From contig NC_050098.1 of assembly GCF_902167145.1 (NCBI RefSeq), positions 31,242,501 to 31,306,500 of the forward strand: a stretch of DNA of 64,000 nucleotides. The letters are read 5' to 3'. Positions 1 to 10,388 of the stretch are shown piece by piece; the stretch's first letter is position 1; each line of letters opens with the position of its first letter. Below the pieces are notes generated by a model. The model made no database searches. It was not told the origin of the DNA and saw only the letters and a program-made list of their open reading frames with translations. A program made the position numbers and the translations under genes. The DNA comes from Zea mays (taxonomy: Eukaryota > Streptophyta > Magnoliopsida > Poales > Poaceae).

Positions 1-1
1 G

Positions 2-475
2 CAGAAAAGCTATGCTGATACCCGGAGAAAATTGCTAGAATTTAAGGAGGGTGATTATGTCTATTTGAAGGTATCACCACTCCGGGGTATGAGAAGATTC
101 AAAGTCAAAGGAAAGTTGTCCCCTCGCTTTATTGGACCCTTTTTAATCTTAAAGCGAGTGGAAGAGGTTGCATATCAATTGGAGTTACCGGATCATCTTG
201 CGGATGTCCATGATGTCTTTCATGTATCTCAGCTGAAGAAATGTCTCAGGGTGCCTGAAGAACAGTTACCAATGGGAGACCTTAGTGTTCAAGGTGATCT
301 GACTTATGCTGAGTATCCCATCAAGATTCTCGATACACTGACTCGAGTTACAAAGAATAAGGTTATAAAGATGTGCAAAGTGCAATGGAGCCACCACGGT
401 GAAGACGAAGCAACTTGGGAAAGAGAAGAAGAGCTTCGCATAGATTTTCCCCACCTTTTCCCTAGATCTTCCTAA
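2..475 (+). CDS. Element A: integrase C-terminus with chromodomain (partial pol)
   Basis: The frame is open from the window edge to TAA at 473-475, so this is the tail of a pol polyprotein. It starts with the integrase C-terminal segment (EGDYVYLKVSP, then KLSPRFIGPF and [10 protein letters not shown]) that is characteristic of Ty3/gypsy chromoviruses. It ends in a chromodomain-like stretch (KMCKVQWSHHGEDEATWE), which in this family is thought to steer the pre-integration complex to marked chromatin. The stop lies about 40 bp before the 3' LTR, as expected for the last part of pol. No lesion is visible here. The rest of the element is left of the window. Assignment to the Tekay/Del chromovirus type rests on the chromodomain and the very long LTR. 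Confidence 0.9.
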   Translation, partial: QKSYADTRRKLLEFKEGDYVYLKVSPLRGMRRFKVKGKLSPRFIGPFLILKRVEEVAYQLELPDHLADVHDVFHVSQLKKCLRVPEEQLPMGDLSVQGDLTYAEYPIKILDTLTRVTKNKVIKMCKVQWSHHGEDEATWEREEELRIDFPHLFPRSS

Positions 476-496
476 ATCTCGGGGACGAGATTATTT

Positions 497-512
497 TAAG
501 GGGGGTAGGATT
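497..512 (+). other. Polypurine tract of element A
   Basis: The purine-rich run TTAAGGGGGGTAGGAT lies directly before the TG of the LTR. It is the expected primer site for plus-strand DNA synthesis. Confidence 0.85.
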
Positions 513-1500
513 TGTAATACCCAAAAGTATTGTTTCGGATTTCTAATAAACAAAACAAAAATTTGAACAAGGATATCGTGATAATACAAATTATCTCACA
601 TATTAAGTCACATCTCCTAAAATAAATATAGCTTATAATAAAGGATTTAATGATCTTAAATAAGTTAAGTTATTTTTTTTGGATAATGTGTTTAGAGATA
701 TTCTATGAGATGGTTATGTTAAGCTAACCCTTAGCTTGGAGTTGTGTCTGTGCATTTAAAGTTAAACTCAAACTTTGATGAGGAGTTGAATCTAAATGAA
801 ATTTGAATTTGAATTTAAATAGAGATGAGAGAATAAAAATCAGAAAAACATAAAAATAATAAAAGGAAACCTAACTGGGCCGCCAGGGATAGATTTTGGC
901 CCACTACCCCTTTTCCCTCGCGCGCCCTCAGCCCTGGACTGACCGACATGGCGTTCCCACTGTCAGGCGCTTATCACTCACACACGCACGCACGCGTGAA
1001 TGTCTCGCCGATCGGTGGGCCCGGCGCGTCAGGACCTCCCCTTCCAACGGAGTATCGCGCATGGCGAGCAGGGCCGTTGCGAACCTCGCGCCGCTTGGAC
1101 CGGGGAGTGGAGTTGAGGCTCCCCTCTACCTAGGGATAAGACCCCGGGGCACTTCTCCTTGAACCCCAAGTCCCAGCCGCCGCCTACTCTTCCCCTCTGC
1201 TTTGCTCTGCTCTACCTCGCTGGCGGCGGCGCGCAGATCGCTGTCCTCGCCCGTGCTGATTCGCCCCTGCCCCCTCTCCTCATCACCTGTCGCGGGCCTC
1301 GTGGGCGTACTGCCGAAGCTCCTATGCATGTCATCCTCTTCCGCTAGAACGCGCGCGCCCCTCCTGTGTTCGGTTCTTGGCCATCGGGACCGCGGGTCAC
1401 CGTCGTTCGGCATCTGCTACTTCGTTGTGGGGACATACGATCGTCTGTGGTCTTCGCAAGTTCACCTGGATGGTCCTCGTCGACATACCGTGCATGAACG

Positions 1501-3567
1501 ATGGCTGGCTTGGCCGGAATTGCTCGCCGGGAGTGGAAGGCCGCCGCGGCTCCGCCATTTCCGGGAATCTCCGTCCTTGCCGCGCCCATCTTCGGTGAGT
1601 CGCTTCCCATATAGATCGTTGTGTTATTCCTTTTGCGGAACGCTACTCGGGGTGGGTAGTGGGTCACTGTAACGCCTTGTGGCGGTGCTCCGGTGAGCTC
1701 GCCGTCGTCGGCTAATCGCGCCGCCGCGATTGAGTTCGGATTGGGGGGAAGGCGCTGAGCCATTGATCCGCAAACGAACGTCCCAGATTAGAGGTGAGGG
1801 TATCGCTTCACGTGCGGAATCAGATCTGTTGGATCGTGATCGGATGGCCTCGGATGGATCACGATTATGTAAAATATGTGCCGTAGATCTTAGATCCATG
1901 GGCTAGCAGCACTTACGGATCCAGATCTAATCTGATCTGTTGATTTAGAATCGAATGGCCTAGAGACCTTCATACCCCTTCGCGGGTATATTTTGTTAAA
2001 GAGACCTCCTCAAACTTTAAAAACAACCCGCGGTTCTCAGGTACTATTCACTGTGTCTCGGTAATCTTGCGCCAGAGCCCCTGACTTTTCCAGAAATTGA
2101 CGCCTAGTCCAGAGAACAAATAAAACCAGAGAAATGAATTTAAAAATGGATTTTTAGTATTAATTAAATGCCAGAATTTGTATAATCCATAGAAAATTCA
2201 TGTTAACTCCAAATTGAACCATTCCAATTTCTAAAATTTTGTTATAATATTCTCTACCATTTAGTATCACTGTTTTGACATGAACTCAGTTAGAAAATTA
2301 ATTTATCATTTAATCCTATTTCAAGCACATTAAATCTTAGGAAATTCATAACTTGAAATCTATAGCTCCAAATTTAGTGATTCCAGTTCCTATGATTTCA
2401 TTTTAATGTGTATTTTATTCACATGTTTGGTGCAATGTTAATTTTTGCTATACTATGTATGTATTGTGTTGATGCGAGTAGACGAGCTAGCCACTGTGGA
2501 TTCTGAGGTTCAGCAAGTAGAAGTAGCTGAGCAGGAGCTCATTGAAGGCAAGTTGTGCCCTTGATCACTTACTTTTTCCCAGCCATGTTCTTATTAATTA
2601 TAATGATCTGCATAGGATAATTTTGATGGGACCCAATAGGTTACCCTAGTTTTGGCTATCTTTATACCTTGTTTACCACTGAAATATTTCTTTGGGTAGT
2701 ACCTGCTATTGCTTTATGTGGATTTGGGTATGAAGATACTTTATTCATAATTACTCTTTTATTCTCTTTTATTATTACTGTTCATGTTAAGATCATTATG
2801 TTAATGGGAACATGGAGCGACCACCCGGGAAAACAGTGCTACCACAAGGGTATAATGGGACGCCCTTGGCTGATTAACTAGGAAAGCTAGTGGAGGTCTT
2901 CCTTACCCGAAAGGGGCAAGGGCAGTAGGGGAGTGGTCAGTGTAGGGAGGTCCTTGGTTGATTTTGCTGCGATGGCGGTCAGGCAAGAACCCTGCATTGG
3001 AGCTTCCTATAAACTGTAGCGGGATTTCTGAAGCTAGTGGAACTTTGTAAAGGCCTCGTAGTGTTACCCTGCCTCGCCTCCTCGGTAGAGGTGTATGGGA
3101 TTGGCCATCTCTTGGCAGATGGGTAACATGACTTGTGGGTAAAGATGCGCAACCTCTGCAGAGTGTAAAACTGGTATACTAGCCGTGCTCACGGTCATGA
3201 GCGGCTCGGACCCTCACATGATTAATTTATGGAACTTAAATTTAATTGGACATTTGCATCGCATTTGGGATTATTTTATTATTACTTTTCTTTATTATTA
3301 TTAAGGTTTGGTATTTACTTACACCTAGTAATTGCTAATAAAATTTTGACCAACTTATAAAAGCAATGCTCAGCTTCAGCCTCTATTTCATTGATCAGCC
3401 TTACACTTCATGAACTCCCACCTTTGGTGAGTTCATGCCACATTATTCCCCACAACTTGTTGAGCGATGAACGTATGTGAGCTCACTCTTGCTGTCTCAC
3501 ACCCCCCACAGGAGAAGAGCAGGTGGCTCAGGAGGAGCCTCAAGGCGAGGAGTTTGATCTGATCTAG
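1501..3567 (+). CDS. Putative three-exon small ORF inside LTR A
   Basis: Proposed exons are 1501-1594, 2482-2547 and 3512-3567, giving 71 codons plus TAG. Exon 1 opens at an ATG in good plant context (ACGATGGC), encodes an Ala-rich start (MAGLAGIARREW) and stops at G|GTGAGT. Intron 1 is 887 bp and ends at GAGTAG. Exon 2 encodes an acidic stretch (DSEVQQVEVAEQELIE) and ends at GAAG|GCAAGT, a consensus GC-type donor. Intron 2 is 964 bp and ends at CCCCCCACAG. Exon 3 encodes a very acidic tail ending GEEFDLI. Both junctions are phase 1 and join in frame. TGTAATAAG follows the stop by 65 bp. Exons 2 and 3 have counterparts at the same LTR position in C and E. Against it: ATGs in other frames lie upstream, the intron 1 acceptor is only fair, and no transcript was seen. 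Function is unknown. Confidence 0.4.
2816..3226 (+). other. LTR block shared between elements A and E
   Basis: Several strings recur in the same order here and on the minus strand of LTR E (about 33960 down to 33500). They include GGGACGCCCTT.GCTGATTA, CTTTGTAAAGGC followed by CGTAGTG and ACCCTGC, and CTTGTGGGTAAAG followed by GCAACCTCTGCAGAGTGT and AAACTGGTAT, while sequence between them has diverged. The block lies inside proposed intron 2 of the LTR transcription unit. It contains inverted repeats (GCTCA with TGAGC near 3190-3210). It has no long ORF, and its role is unknown. Confidence 0.55.
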
Positions 3568-3771
3568 GTGGCGTTTCTCAGTCGACATTGGCGCCGACGA
3601 TCCTTAGTTCGTTTTATATTTATCTTTATTTTGTAATAAGTCTTCCGCTATGTAATAAGTACTCTGATGTTATTATGACATTTATCTCTATACACTCTGT
3701 TATTGTATATGTTGTCTTCTTGGCGCATGTATGAGATGCACATGGCTTTGTCCTTAAAGCCGGGTGTTACA

Positions 3772-4208
3772 GACTCCTTCATCCTGATTTGGTGATACCC
3801 TGAGTAGGCATCGAGGAAAGATAGGGTGTCGCACCCAGTAGTGGAATCCACGATTTGATCGATGCGAGGCAGAGGGTAGGGAACTTTCGGACATGCTTTG
3901 TTTAGACCAGTGTAGTATACACACATCCGCCATTTCTTTCCTTTCTTTCTCACAAGCACAGGGTTGGCAAGCCATTCGGGATGGAATACCTATTTGATGA
4001 ACCCTGCCGCCATTAGCTTGTGGATCTCCTCGCCTATGGCTCTGCGCTTTTCTTCGTCGAATTGGCGCAGAGGCTGCTTCATGGGTCGGGCTCCAGCTCG
4101 GATATCCAGCGAGTGCTCGGCGACATCCCTCGGTATGCCGGGCATGTCCGAGGGACTCCACGCGAAGACGTCGACGTTTGCATGGAGAAAGTCGACGAGC
4201 ACTGCTTC
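3772..4208 (-). pseudogene. Element B: RT N-terminal fragment
   Basis: On the minus strand this begins after a TAG at 4209-4211. It reads through the spacer before RT (FAWSPSDMPGIPRDVAEHSL), then the first RT blocks (NPVLVRKK.GKWRMC.. and PLPRIDQIVD, LSFLDAYSGYHQI). The catalytic DD box is not reached because element A interrupts at 3771/3772. A second in-frame stop lies at 3990-3992, after GFIK, where copy H reads on into VFHPEW. It is therefore a dead remnant. Copy H (55736-56169) aligns base for base over most of its length. Confidence 0.88.
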
Positions 4209-5344
4209 CTATTTGGGATCGAGCTCAGAGCCGATCCGGATCTGCTTGGAGGCGTCGTTGCTGGGGTCGAGAGGGACGGATTTAACCGTCTCCGCTGGCT
4301 CGAAGTTGCCGGCGTGGTGCTTCACGTCTGGCGCCTCCTTGGAGAGGCTCTCCAGGTCGGCGATGAGGGCCTCGGATTCGGCGAGGGCCTCGGCGTACTC
4401 CACGCACTCCACGTCGCATTCGTACGCGTGTCGGTACGTGGGGCCGACGGTGATGACCCCGTTGGGGCCCGACATCTTGAGCTTGAGGTAGGTGTAGTTG
4501 GGGACGGCCATGAACTTGGCGTAGCATGGCCTCCCCAGTACTGCGTGGTAGGTTCCTCGAATCCCGACCACCTCGAACGTGAGGGTCTCGCTTCGGAAGT
4601 TGGAGGGTGTCCCAAAGCAGACGGGTAGATCGAGTTGTCTGAGGGGTTGGACGCGCTTCCCGGGGATGATCCCGTGAAAAGGCGCAGCGCCTGCCCGGAC
4701 CGAGGACAGATCGATCCGCAGGAGCCCGAGGGTCTCGGCGTAGATGATGTTGAGGCTGCTGCCTCCGTCCATGAGGACCTTGGTGAGCTTGACGTTGCCG
4801 ATGACGGGGTCGACAACGAGCGGGTATTCCCCCGGGCTCGGCACGCGGTCGGGGTGGTCGTCCTGGTCGAAGGTGATGGGCTTGTCGGACCAGTCTAGGT
4901 AGACTGGCGCCGCCACCTTTACCAAGCAGACCTCCCGACGCTCTTGCTTGCGGTGCCGAGCCGAGGCGTTCGCCACTCGCCCACCGTAGGTCATGTAGCA
5001 GTCGTGGACCTTGGGGAACTCTCCTGCCTTGTGATCTTCCTTCTTATCGTCGTCGCGAGCCCTGCCACCCTCCGCGGGTGGCCCGGCCTTGTGAAAGTGG
5101 CGCCAAAGCATGGCGCACTCTTCAAGGGTGTGCTTGACGGGCCCCTGATGATAGGGGCATGGCTCCTTGAGCATCTTGTCGAAGAGATTGGCGCCCCCGG
5201 GAGGTTTCCGAGGGTTCTTGTACTCAGCAGCGGCGACAAGGTCCGCGTCGGCGGCGTCGCGTTTCGCTTGCGACTTCTTCTTGCCTTTCTTCTTGGTGCC
5301 GCGCTGAGTTGATGCCTCGGGGACATCTTCCGGTGGGCGGCCCT
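4209..5344 (-). CDS. Element B: gag C-terminus and aspartic protease
   Basis: The frame is open from the C insertion point (5344) to TAG at 4209-4211. The first part continues gag: a Lys-rich linker (KKKGKKKSQAKRDAAD), then a CPYH...H...C zinc-knuckle-like motif (CPYHQGPVKHTLEEC). The second part is the retroviral-type protease with the active site LMDGGSSLNIIYAETLGL and the downstream flap region ending AVLGRPCY. The first codons of the longer open frame, to the right of 5344, belong to LTR C and not to gag. The TAG that closes the frame is at the same codon in copy H. Confidence 0.88.
5340..5344. repeat. Target-site duplication of element C, left copy (GCCCT)
   Basis: GCCCT immediately before the TG of the 5' LTR is identical to GCCCT at 20897-20901 after the 3' LTR. 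Five bases is the normal duplication length for this superfamily. The pair fixes both ends of element C and shows that gag of B is continuous across it. Confidence 0.95.
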
Positions 5345-6191
5345 TGTGACACCCCAGTGTCACCTAGGGTTTCTCTCAAATGCCAAACCTAAGAGCCATT
5401 ATTTTATGTGAACCAAAACAAGCATGAGCATCAAAATAACTTAAGTAAGAAAGAATTCACCAAGTATATACTTAAAAGTGTCATGATCAAACAATTGAGT
5501 CCTTGAAAAGGGTAGAATGTGCAACCCTAATTAAAAAAACCCTAAGTAAGTCCCATGAGCAAAAATTCAAGAAAATATGAAAAAGGAGATGAAAAGTTTA
5601 AAATTTTGAGTTGAGCCAATTATATAAGTTAAAGTATATCTATTAAGCAACAAGAAAGATTGAGAAGGCTTAGCCAAAATAACTCAAATAAATTCCCAAA
5701 TCAGCCCTTGATCTATGAACCCTTAGAGAAATTCAGATTTCTGAATTTCTGAATTTCAGACCTTTTCTCAAAGATCATCTGTGTTCTCTGTTTTTCAAAA
5801 CTCAAAGCCAGAAGATCCAAATATCAAAGTTGTGCCAAATTACCTTGAACACATTCTGGGAAAGTTTGAACTCAAACCAAATTCATTTGGCACAATTTTG
5901 GCGTAGCTCAACCTCGGGACCAGGCATTCTGACACCGGCACCTTGGTGACGCTACAACTCCCTGTCCCTAGCCTAAAACCGCACGTCGTCCATACACAAA
6001 AGACAAAGCTTGGTCTGGTGAACAAATCCCTTGCAGTGATCTTGCCCAAATTCGCGAAGATTTGCTCCCAATCGGCGCTTGAACAGGGGCAGAGGCAACG
6101 GGAACACGTGTTCGACCGCGGCTGACACCCCTGGTTCACGCCCGTTCGCGCACCGCGCCTCCCAGTGCACGCCCGTGCACCGCGCCGTGCC

Positions 6192-6198
6192 TATAAAG
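6192..6198 (+). promoter_or_regulatory. TATA box, 5' LTR of element C
   Basis: TATAAAG lies in a GC-rich setting (GTGCCTATAAAGCCC) at LTR base 848 and is conserved in the 3' LTR. It is the best TATA candidate in this LTR and would place transcription start near 6220-6230. Confidence 0.65.
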
Positions 6199-8484
6199 CC
6201 CTCCCAGGCGCGCCCCACTTCGCCCCGCACTCACCCTCACTGGCCAGCCACTTTCCCTTAGCTCCGGCGAGCTTGATTCCGCCCGCCATTGCCGCCAGAG
6301 CTTCGGCCACCGTGGCCAGCCCACTCCAGCCACCCTCAAGCCCAGCCAGTGCTTCGGCTAGCTCCGCTAGTAGCCCGTGAAGCTTGCCAAGCCCTCGGAC
6401 CCGGCCGGACTTCACCGGAGGCCCGAGATCGACCTCACCGGACTTCGGTCTTCCGCCGCCACGCGTGGACCGAGCTATCCAGTGAGTCTCCGACCAATTC
6501 CTCACGCTCATAGCTTCTCTGGCATCCCGTGGACCTCCCTGACCCATTTGATTGAACTATCTCGCCGTGACCAGGCCGGTCTCCTCGCCGCCGACGAGCA
6601 TCCCCGCCTGCGCGCGTGGACCGACCGACTCCGGCCATCTCCGACGGTGTTCCGCACACCGTTGTGATCCCCGAGACCTCCCCTTCGTCCTCGACCGCTT
6701 CACCGGAGCAATCTCGCCGCCGGTAAGCCCCTCCGCCCTTTTCTTCGCCGCGACTACTGTTTAAGGTAGAAGAAGGACCTCGGGTTAGGATTTGTAGAGC
6801 CCGAGGGGTTTTCTGTAATGTCAGTGACTCATGTAAATAGTAACCTAAGGACTGATTCGCAAAGAAAACTTAGAAAACCCGCCAGGGACCCCAGTGCAAA
6901 GTGGATTTCCATTTAATCAATTCTGTTATTCTTTTTAAAATGACCAGAGAACTTAGAAAATCCATAACTTGATGAAATCTTAATAAAAAGTTGTCAAACC
7001 AATTTTGCTAGCTCTGGAATATTATGACCTATCATTTAAAAATAGTGAACCCCATGCTTTCTGTTCAAAATTTTAGAGTTTAAATTTAAAAACAGAAACC
7101 CACTAAACCCTGTTTAATTAAGGAAAATTAGTTTTTCTTCTGTGCTAAACTTAAGAAAATTTGTAGATGTTTAAACCTTATTTAGACACTGTTTAAAAAT
7201 AGTAGGAACCCCAGCATTGGAAATTATGATGTAGTTATTCATTTAAAGCTATTTTGTCCAAAACTTAGAGAAAATCCGAAAGGCATTAGAAATTAATGAA
7301 CAGTGATTACTAATATTTTTCCTAGTTTACTTATGCAACAGAGAACCTAGGAAAAATACAGAGACCATTAATTTAGACCAGTTTTAAATTAAAATGATTT
7401 GTTTAGCCTTATATGGACTGAAGATCAATTATTAGAGTTACAAAACTATAACCAAAATACTTAATAAAAATCCAGTGGACTTACAACTACCAGAGCCCCA
7501 CTACAAAAATACAGAGCACCCCAGCCCAACTTGTTAAGTAAGAAAAATAAATGCAAAGTGAGAATAAGGCATTTTCCAAATAAATCATGAACAACCCCTA
7601 TTAATGTGATAATGGGCAACAAAAAATTTGCTAAGTCCATGACAAGATAAACTACCAGAGAAAAATGCAAACCCATGAAAAAGAAGTAAACCCATACCTT
7701 TTGCTAGTAATTTAAGAAAAAGGCCATTTAATTCAAAAAATGCAAACCACCCCTTCCCTTAAGCAAAAAGAGGCCAAACTTCAGAATGATTTCTCTTGCA
7801 CAAAATAATACCCAAGAAAAATAAGAACTCTGTTGTTTGATGTTTTTCAAATATAGTGGTAGTAGAAAGCACCCATTTTGCTAGAAACTTGAGAAAACCA
7901 TAGGAAAATAATTAAAAGGTATTAATGGCTAGAAATTTGTATCAAGTCATGTTATGACACCTAAAGGTCAGCAAAAATAAGTTTTAGAAAATTACCCACT
8001 GTTAAATAATAGTTGTAGTTCAAAGCACCCCTTCTGCCCTAGAATTTAATGATTTTGTCCAGAGAAAACTATTCACTTTCTGATCCCCAAATTTTGAGAC
8101 AGAGCAACACACACCGGTAACAAGCCACTGTAATTTTTGTGGAATTTTTAGAATTTTATAAAAGCAACTTGTAGTTCAAACCCACTCCAAAACATTAAAG
8201 GAATAAAAGAAAAGGAAAGAAGGAAATAAACCTCATCCCAATAAGTCTAACTTGAGAACTTATCAATTCTCCCTAAGACTTAAAAGGAATTCAGTGGAAC
8301 CCAAAAATTTAACCTACCCCTTACCTTAGCTAAGTCTAACCCAACTTACCAAGTATACCACTAAAGGGTTTTACATAAGCAAAGTTGACCTTGTTTAACT
8401 CAAGAAGATCATACACCTTTAAAGTTGAAATTTCTAAAAGCACCTATCATATCATGCATATATCTTACGCCTTGCATTCATTAG

Positions 8485-9698
8485 ATTGTAATCTTGCCGA
8501 CGGAGAGTACGTGCTCATCCCCGAGCAAGGACCTGTCCAAGAGGAGGGCCAGGAGCAGGCTTCAGAGGCTGCTATTGAGGATCTCCCCGCAGCCCCAGCA
8601 ATTGAAGGCAAGCCCCGGTTTTATGCATAACCATGTTATTATATGCTACTTTACTACACTTAATGCTTGTAGGATTGCAATGTGCACTTAAGTGTAGGAG
8701 TTGCTTGAAACCTCTAGTTGCATGAACTTAGGATTCCTTTTGAGATGAATACTAGTATGCTAGGTCGAGTAGCTACTTGCTAATTAGGATCTCGGTAGAA
8801 GTCGAGTGATTTTTCTAGCACTCGCGCGAGCTCAGGAATTGATTGTATTCATCTTGATAACGGGATATATGTTGGTCTATGGACTTGGATCCAGGGAGGA
8901 TGCCTTGTCCATGAGACGGGAAAAATGAATTAAGGATTAATGTGTGGATACCTGAGTCAAGCTTTTGAACGTACTAAGCACATGCCGGGAAAAATGGTAA
9001 CCGGTAAACCTAGTACCTGAGTGAAGCCGGGCGCGGACTTTATCCCTCATGGGACCTGAGACTGGGTCTCCCATGCTAGCTATGGTGGGTACAAGTGCGG
9101 TCACTGCACGGTGGCAGCCGGGGTCAGTGGAGCATTGTATGCTAAGGCGGTGAGGCCTGGACGCGAACGGGGAATCAATGGGGACGGTTGTCATGTGTGG
9201 GGTCGGAGTACCCTGACATGCCGTGTGTTTAGGTTTACCTTGCAAGGTTAAAACTCGATTCGAATCGTCTGCTTCTCGCAGCTAATGAGACTGCTTGATT
9301 CCTTGTACTGCATCGAGTAAGAAGTGAAATGTGGTTATATGAGATAACTGGTTGATTGAACTAATTGATTGTTACCATGAATGCTTAGAAGAAGCAAATC
9401 TAGCTAAAGTTAATGATGGTAGAATTTGAAAAGCTAAAAATTGATTTTAGAAACAGCTAGTGCTTTTGGCAAACCAAACCCCTCAGCCAAACAGCTGCAT
9501 AGTCTAGAGGTAGAGGAGTAGACTCCTCACACCGGTTAAGTCTAGCTGAGTATTAGTATACTCAGCCTTGCTTGTGGCACCATTTTTGCAGGTACCATGC
9601 AGGATTTGGTTGATGGTGTGACTTGGCCTACCACCCTGCCACCGGGTTGGACGGTCGAGTGGGATGTTGCTCCGGCAGGAGAGGAGCATGAGGAGTAG
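8485..9698 (+). CDS. Putative spliced acidic small ORF in LTR C, last two exons
   Basis: Exon 2 is proposed at 8485-8607: acceptor CATTCATTAG|AT, a Glu/Gln-rich frame (LIPEQGPVQEEGQEQASEAA), end at GAAG|GCAAGC. Exon 3 is 9592-9698: acceptor CCATTTTTGCAG|GT, then frame MQDLVDGVTW ... EEHEE and TAG at 9696-9698. Intron 2 is 984 bp and both junctions are phase 1, as in A and E. The likely upstream exon ends at 6722 (GTAAGC) but holds no ATG in this frame, so translation would have to start at 9597 in exon 3 (33 codons), at 8454 if that part is retained, or elsewhere. Function is unknown. An unspliced 81-codon frame (8385-8630) is the alternative reading. Confidence 0.35.
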
Positions 9699-10011
9699 TG
9701 GGCTAGGCCTTGCCCATTTCCTCATTACCGACGACATCGATTATCCGCTGCACTTTATTTTGTGAACTTTATTTGCTACTCAAAAACTCCGATTTATGTA
9801 ATAACTCAGTACTTAATTTGAGGTTTCCTGTTTTATTGTATTTCTTCTGTGACTCACCTTCGAGTGGGATTGTGGAATTTGATCCTGGTTAAGTGGCTCT
9901 ATCAGACTAGATCTGAGGGACTGACGGGTTATTCCGATTTAAGTGTGTTACGACCCCTGGGGCGTGACTTAGGCACTTAAGCTGGAATAATTCGGGTGGT
10001 TCTGCCACAGC

Positions 10012-10023
10012 TGATATCGGAGC
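10012..10023 (+). other. Primer-binding site of element C (initiator tRNA-Met type)
   Basis: TGATATCGGAGC follows the LTR end by two bases. It matches the usual plant initiator-Met primer site TGGTATCAGAGC at 10 of 12 positions. Confidence 0.7.
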
Positions 10024-10388
10024 AAATTCCACCACAGATGAGGACAATAAACCATGAATACCAATTTTCAAAACCTAAAACTTGCCTAGAAACTGTTACG
10101 GATCGTCAGGACTAGACCGCTAGACCTAGGACGAAAGGCCTTAGGCATAGAGGGAGAAATAGGTGGCTAATTAAATAGGCCCTGTGGGCCAATACTTATA
10201 TTTTTAAGGATGCCCTAAAAAGGCACCCTATCTTTCTTTTGAGAGGCAACGTTTCTTCCAGCATGCATGCATTATAAAACATAAAGAGGAATTAAAAATT
10301 TGAGCTAACCCCTTTTCTTTAGAATCATCCGGGCTCTCTTTTTCTTTTTCCTTCCACCATAATCTTTATCTTTGCTTCCCTTCCGCAG
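10024..10388 (+). other. Element C: leader between primer site and pre-gag ORF
   Basis: These 365 bp hold no convincing ORF. The last 100 bases are pyrimidine-rich (for example TTTTTCTTTTTCCTTCC near 10340) and end TTCCGCAG at the ATG of the next ORF. This resembles a 3' splice site, so a spliced leader is possible. Confidence 0.5.

Larger units (their letters stand above)
513..3771 (+). repeat. 3' LTR of element A (Tekay-like, 3.26 kb)
   Basis: The LTR begins TGTAATACCC and ends GGGTGTTACA, a terminal inverted repeat with one mismatch, and sits between a polypurine tract and foreign DNA. Beyond its end the sequence switches abruptly to Huck-like RT coding DNA on the other strand, with GACTC (3772-3776) as the expected target duplication. 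Composition is strongly banded: AT-rich 513-870, GC-rich about 880-1760, AT-rich about 2080-2460, then mixed. The GC-rich band ends in a GTGAGT donor-like site. TGTAATAAG occurs at 3632-3640 and 3651-3659 and could serve as a poly(A) signal. A spliced small ORF is proposed inside this LTR and is listed separately. Confidence 0.93.
5345..10009 (+). repeat. 5' LTR of element C (4,665 bp)
   Basis: It begins TGTGACACCCC and ends TGCCACA. A GC-rich band (about 6100-6780) with a TATA box at 6192 is followed by a strong donor-like site CCG|GTAAGC (donor 6723-6728) and a long AT-rich stretch to about 8480. A short open acidic segment, another AT/GC-mixed stretch and a final open segment come after that. 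This exon-intron-like banding is the basis of the spliced-ORF proposal listed separately. TGTAATAAC at 9797-9805 is a possible poly(A) signal. At about 6175/6176 this copy lacks 28 bp present in the 3' LTR. Confidence 0.97.

Noticed and set aside
4020..4628. 202-codon plus-strand ORF opposite Huck-like protease (and its twin at 55942-56904)
   Set aside because: It is the complement of a recognised protease/RT reading frame in GC-rich DNA and shows no domain of its own.
8385..8630. Unspliced 81-codon ORF in LTR C as a stand-alone gene
   Set aside because: Its first part has no counterpart in A or E; the part that does correspond ends at the GC donor, so I favour the spliced reading.
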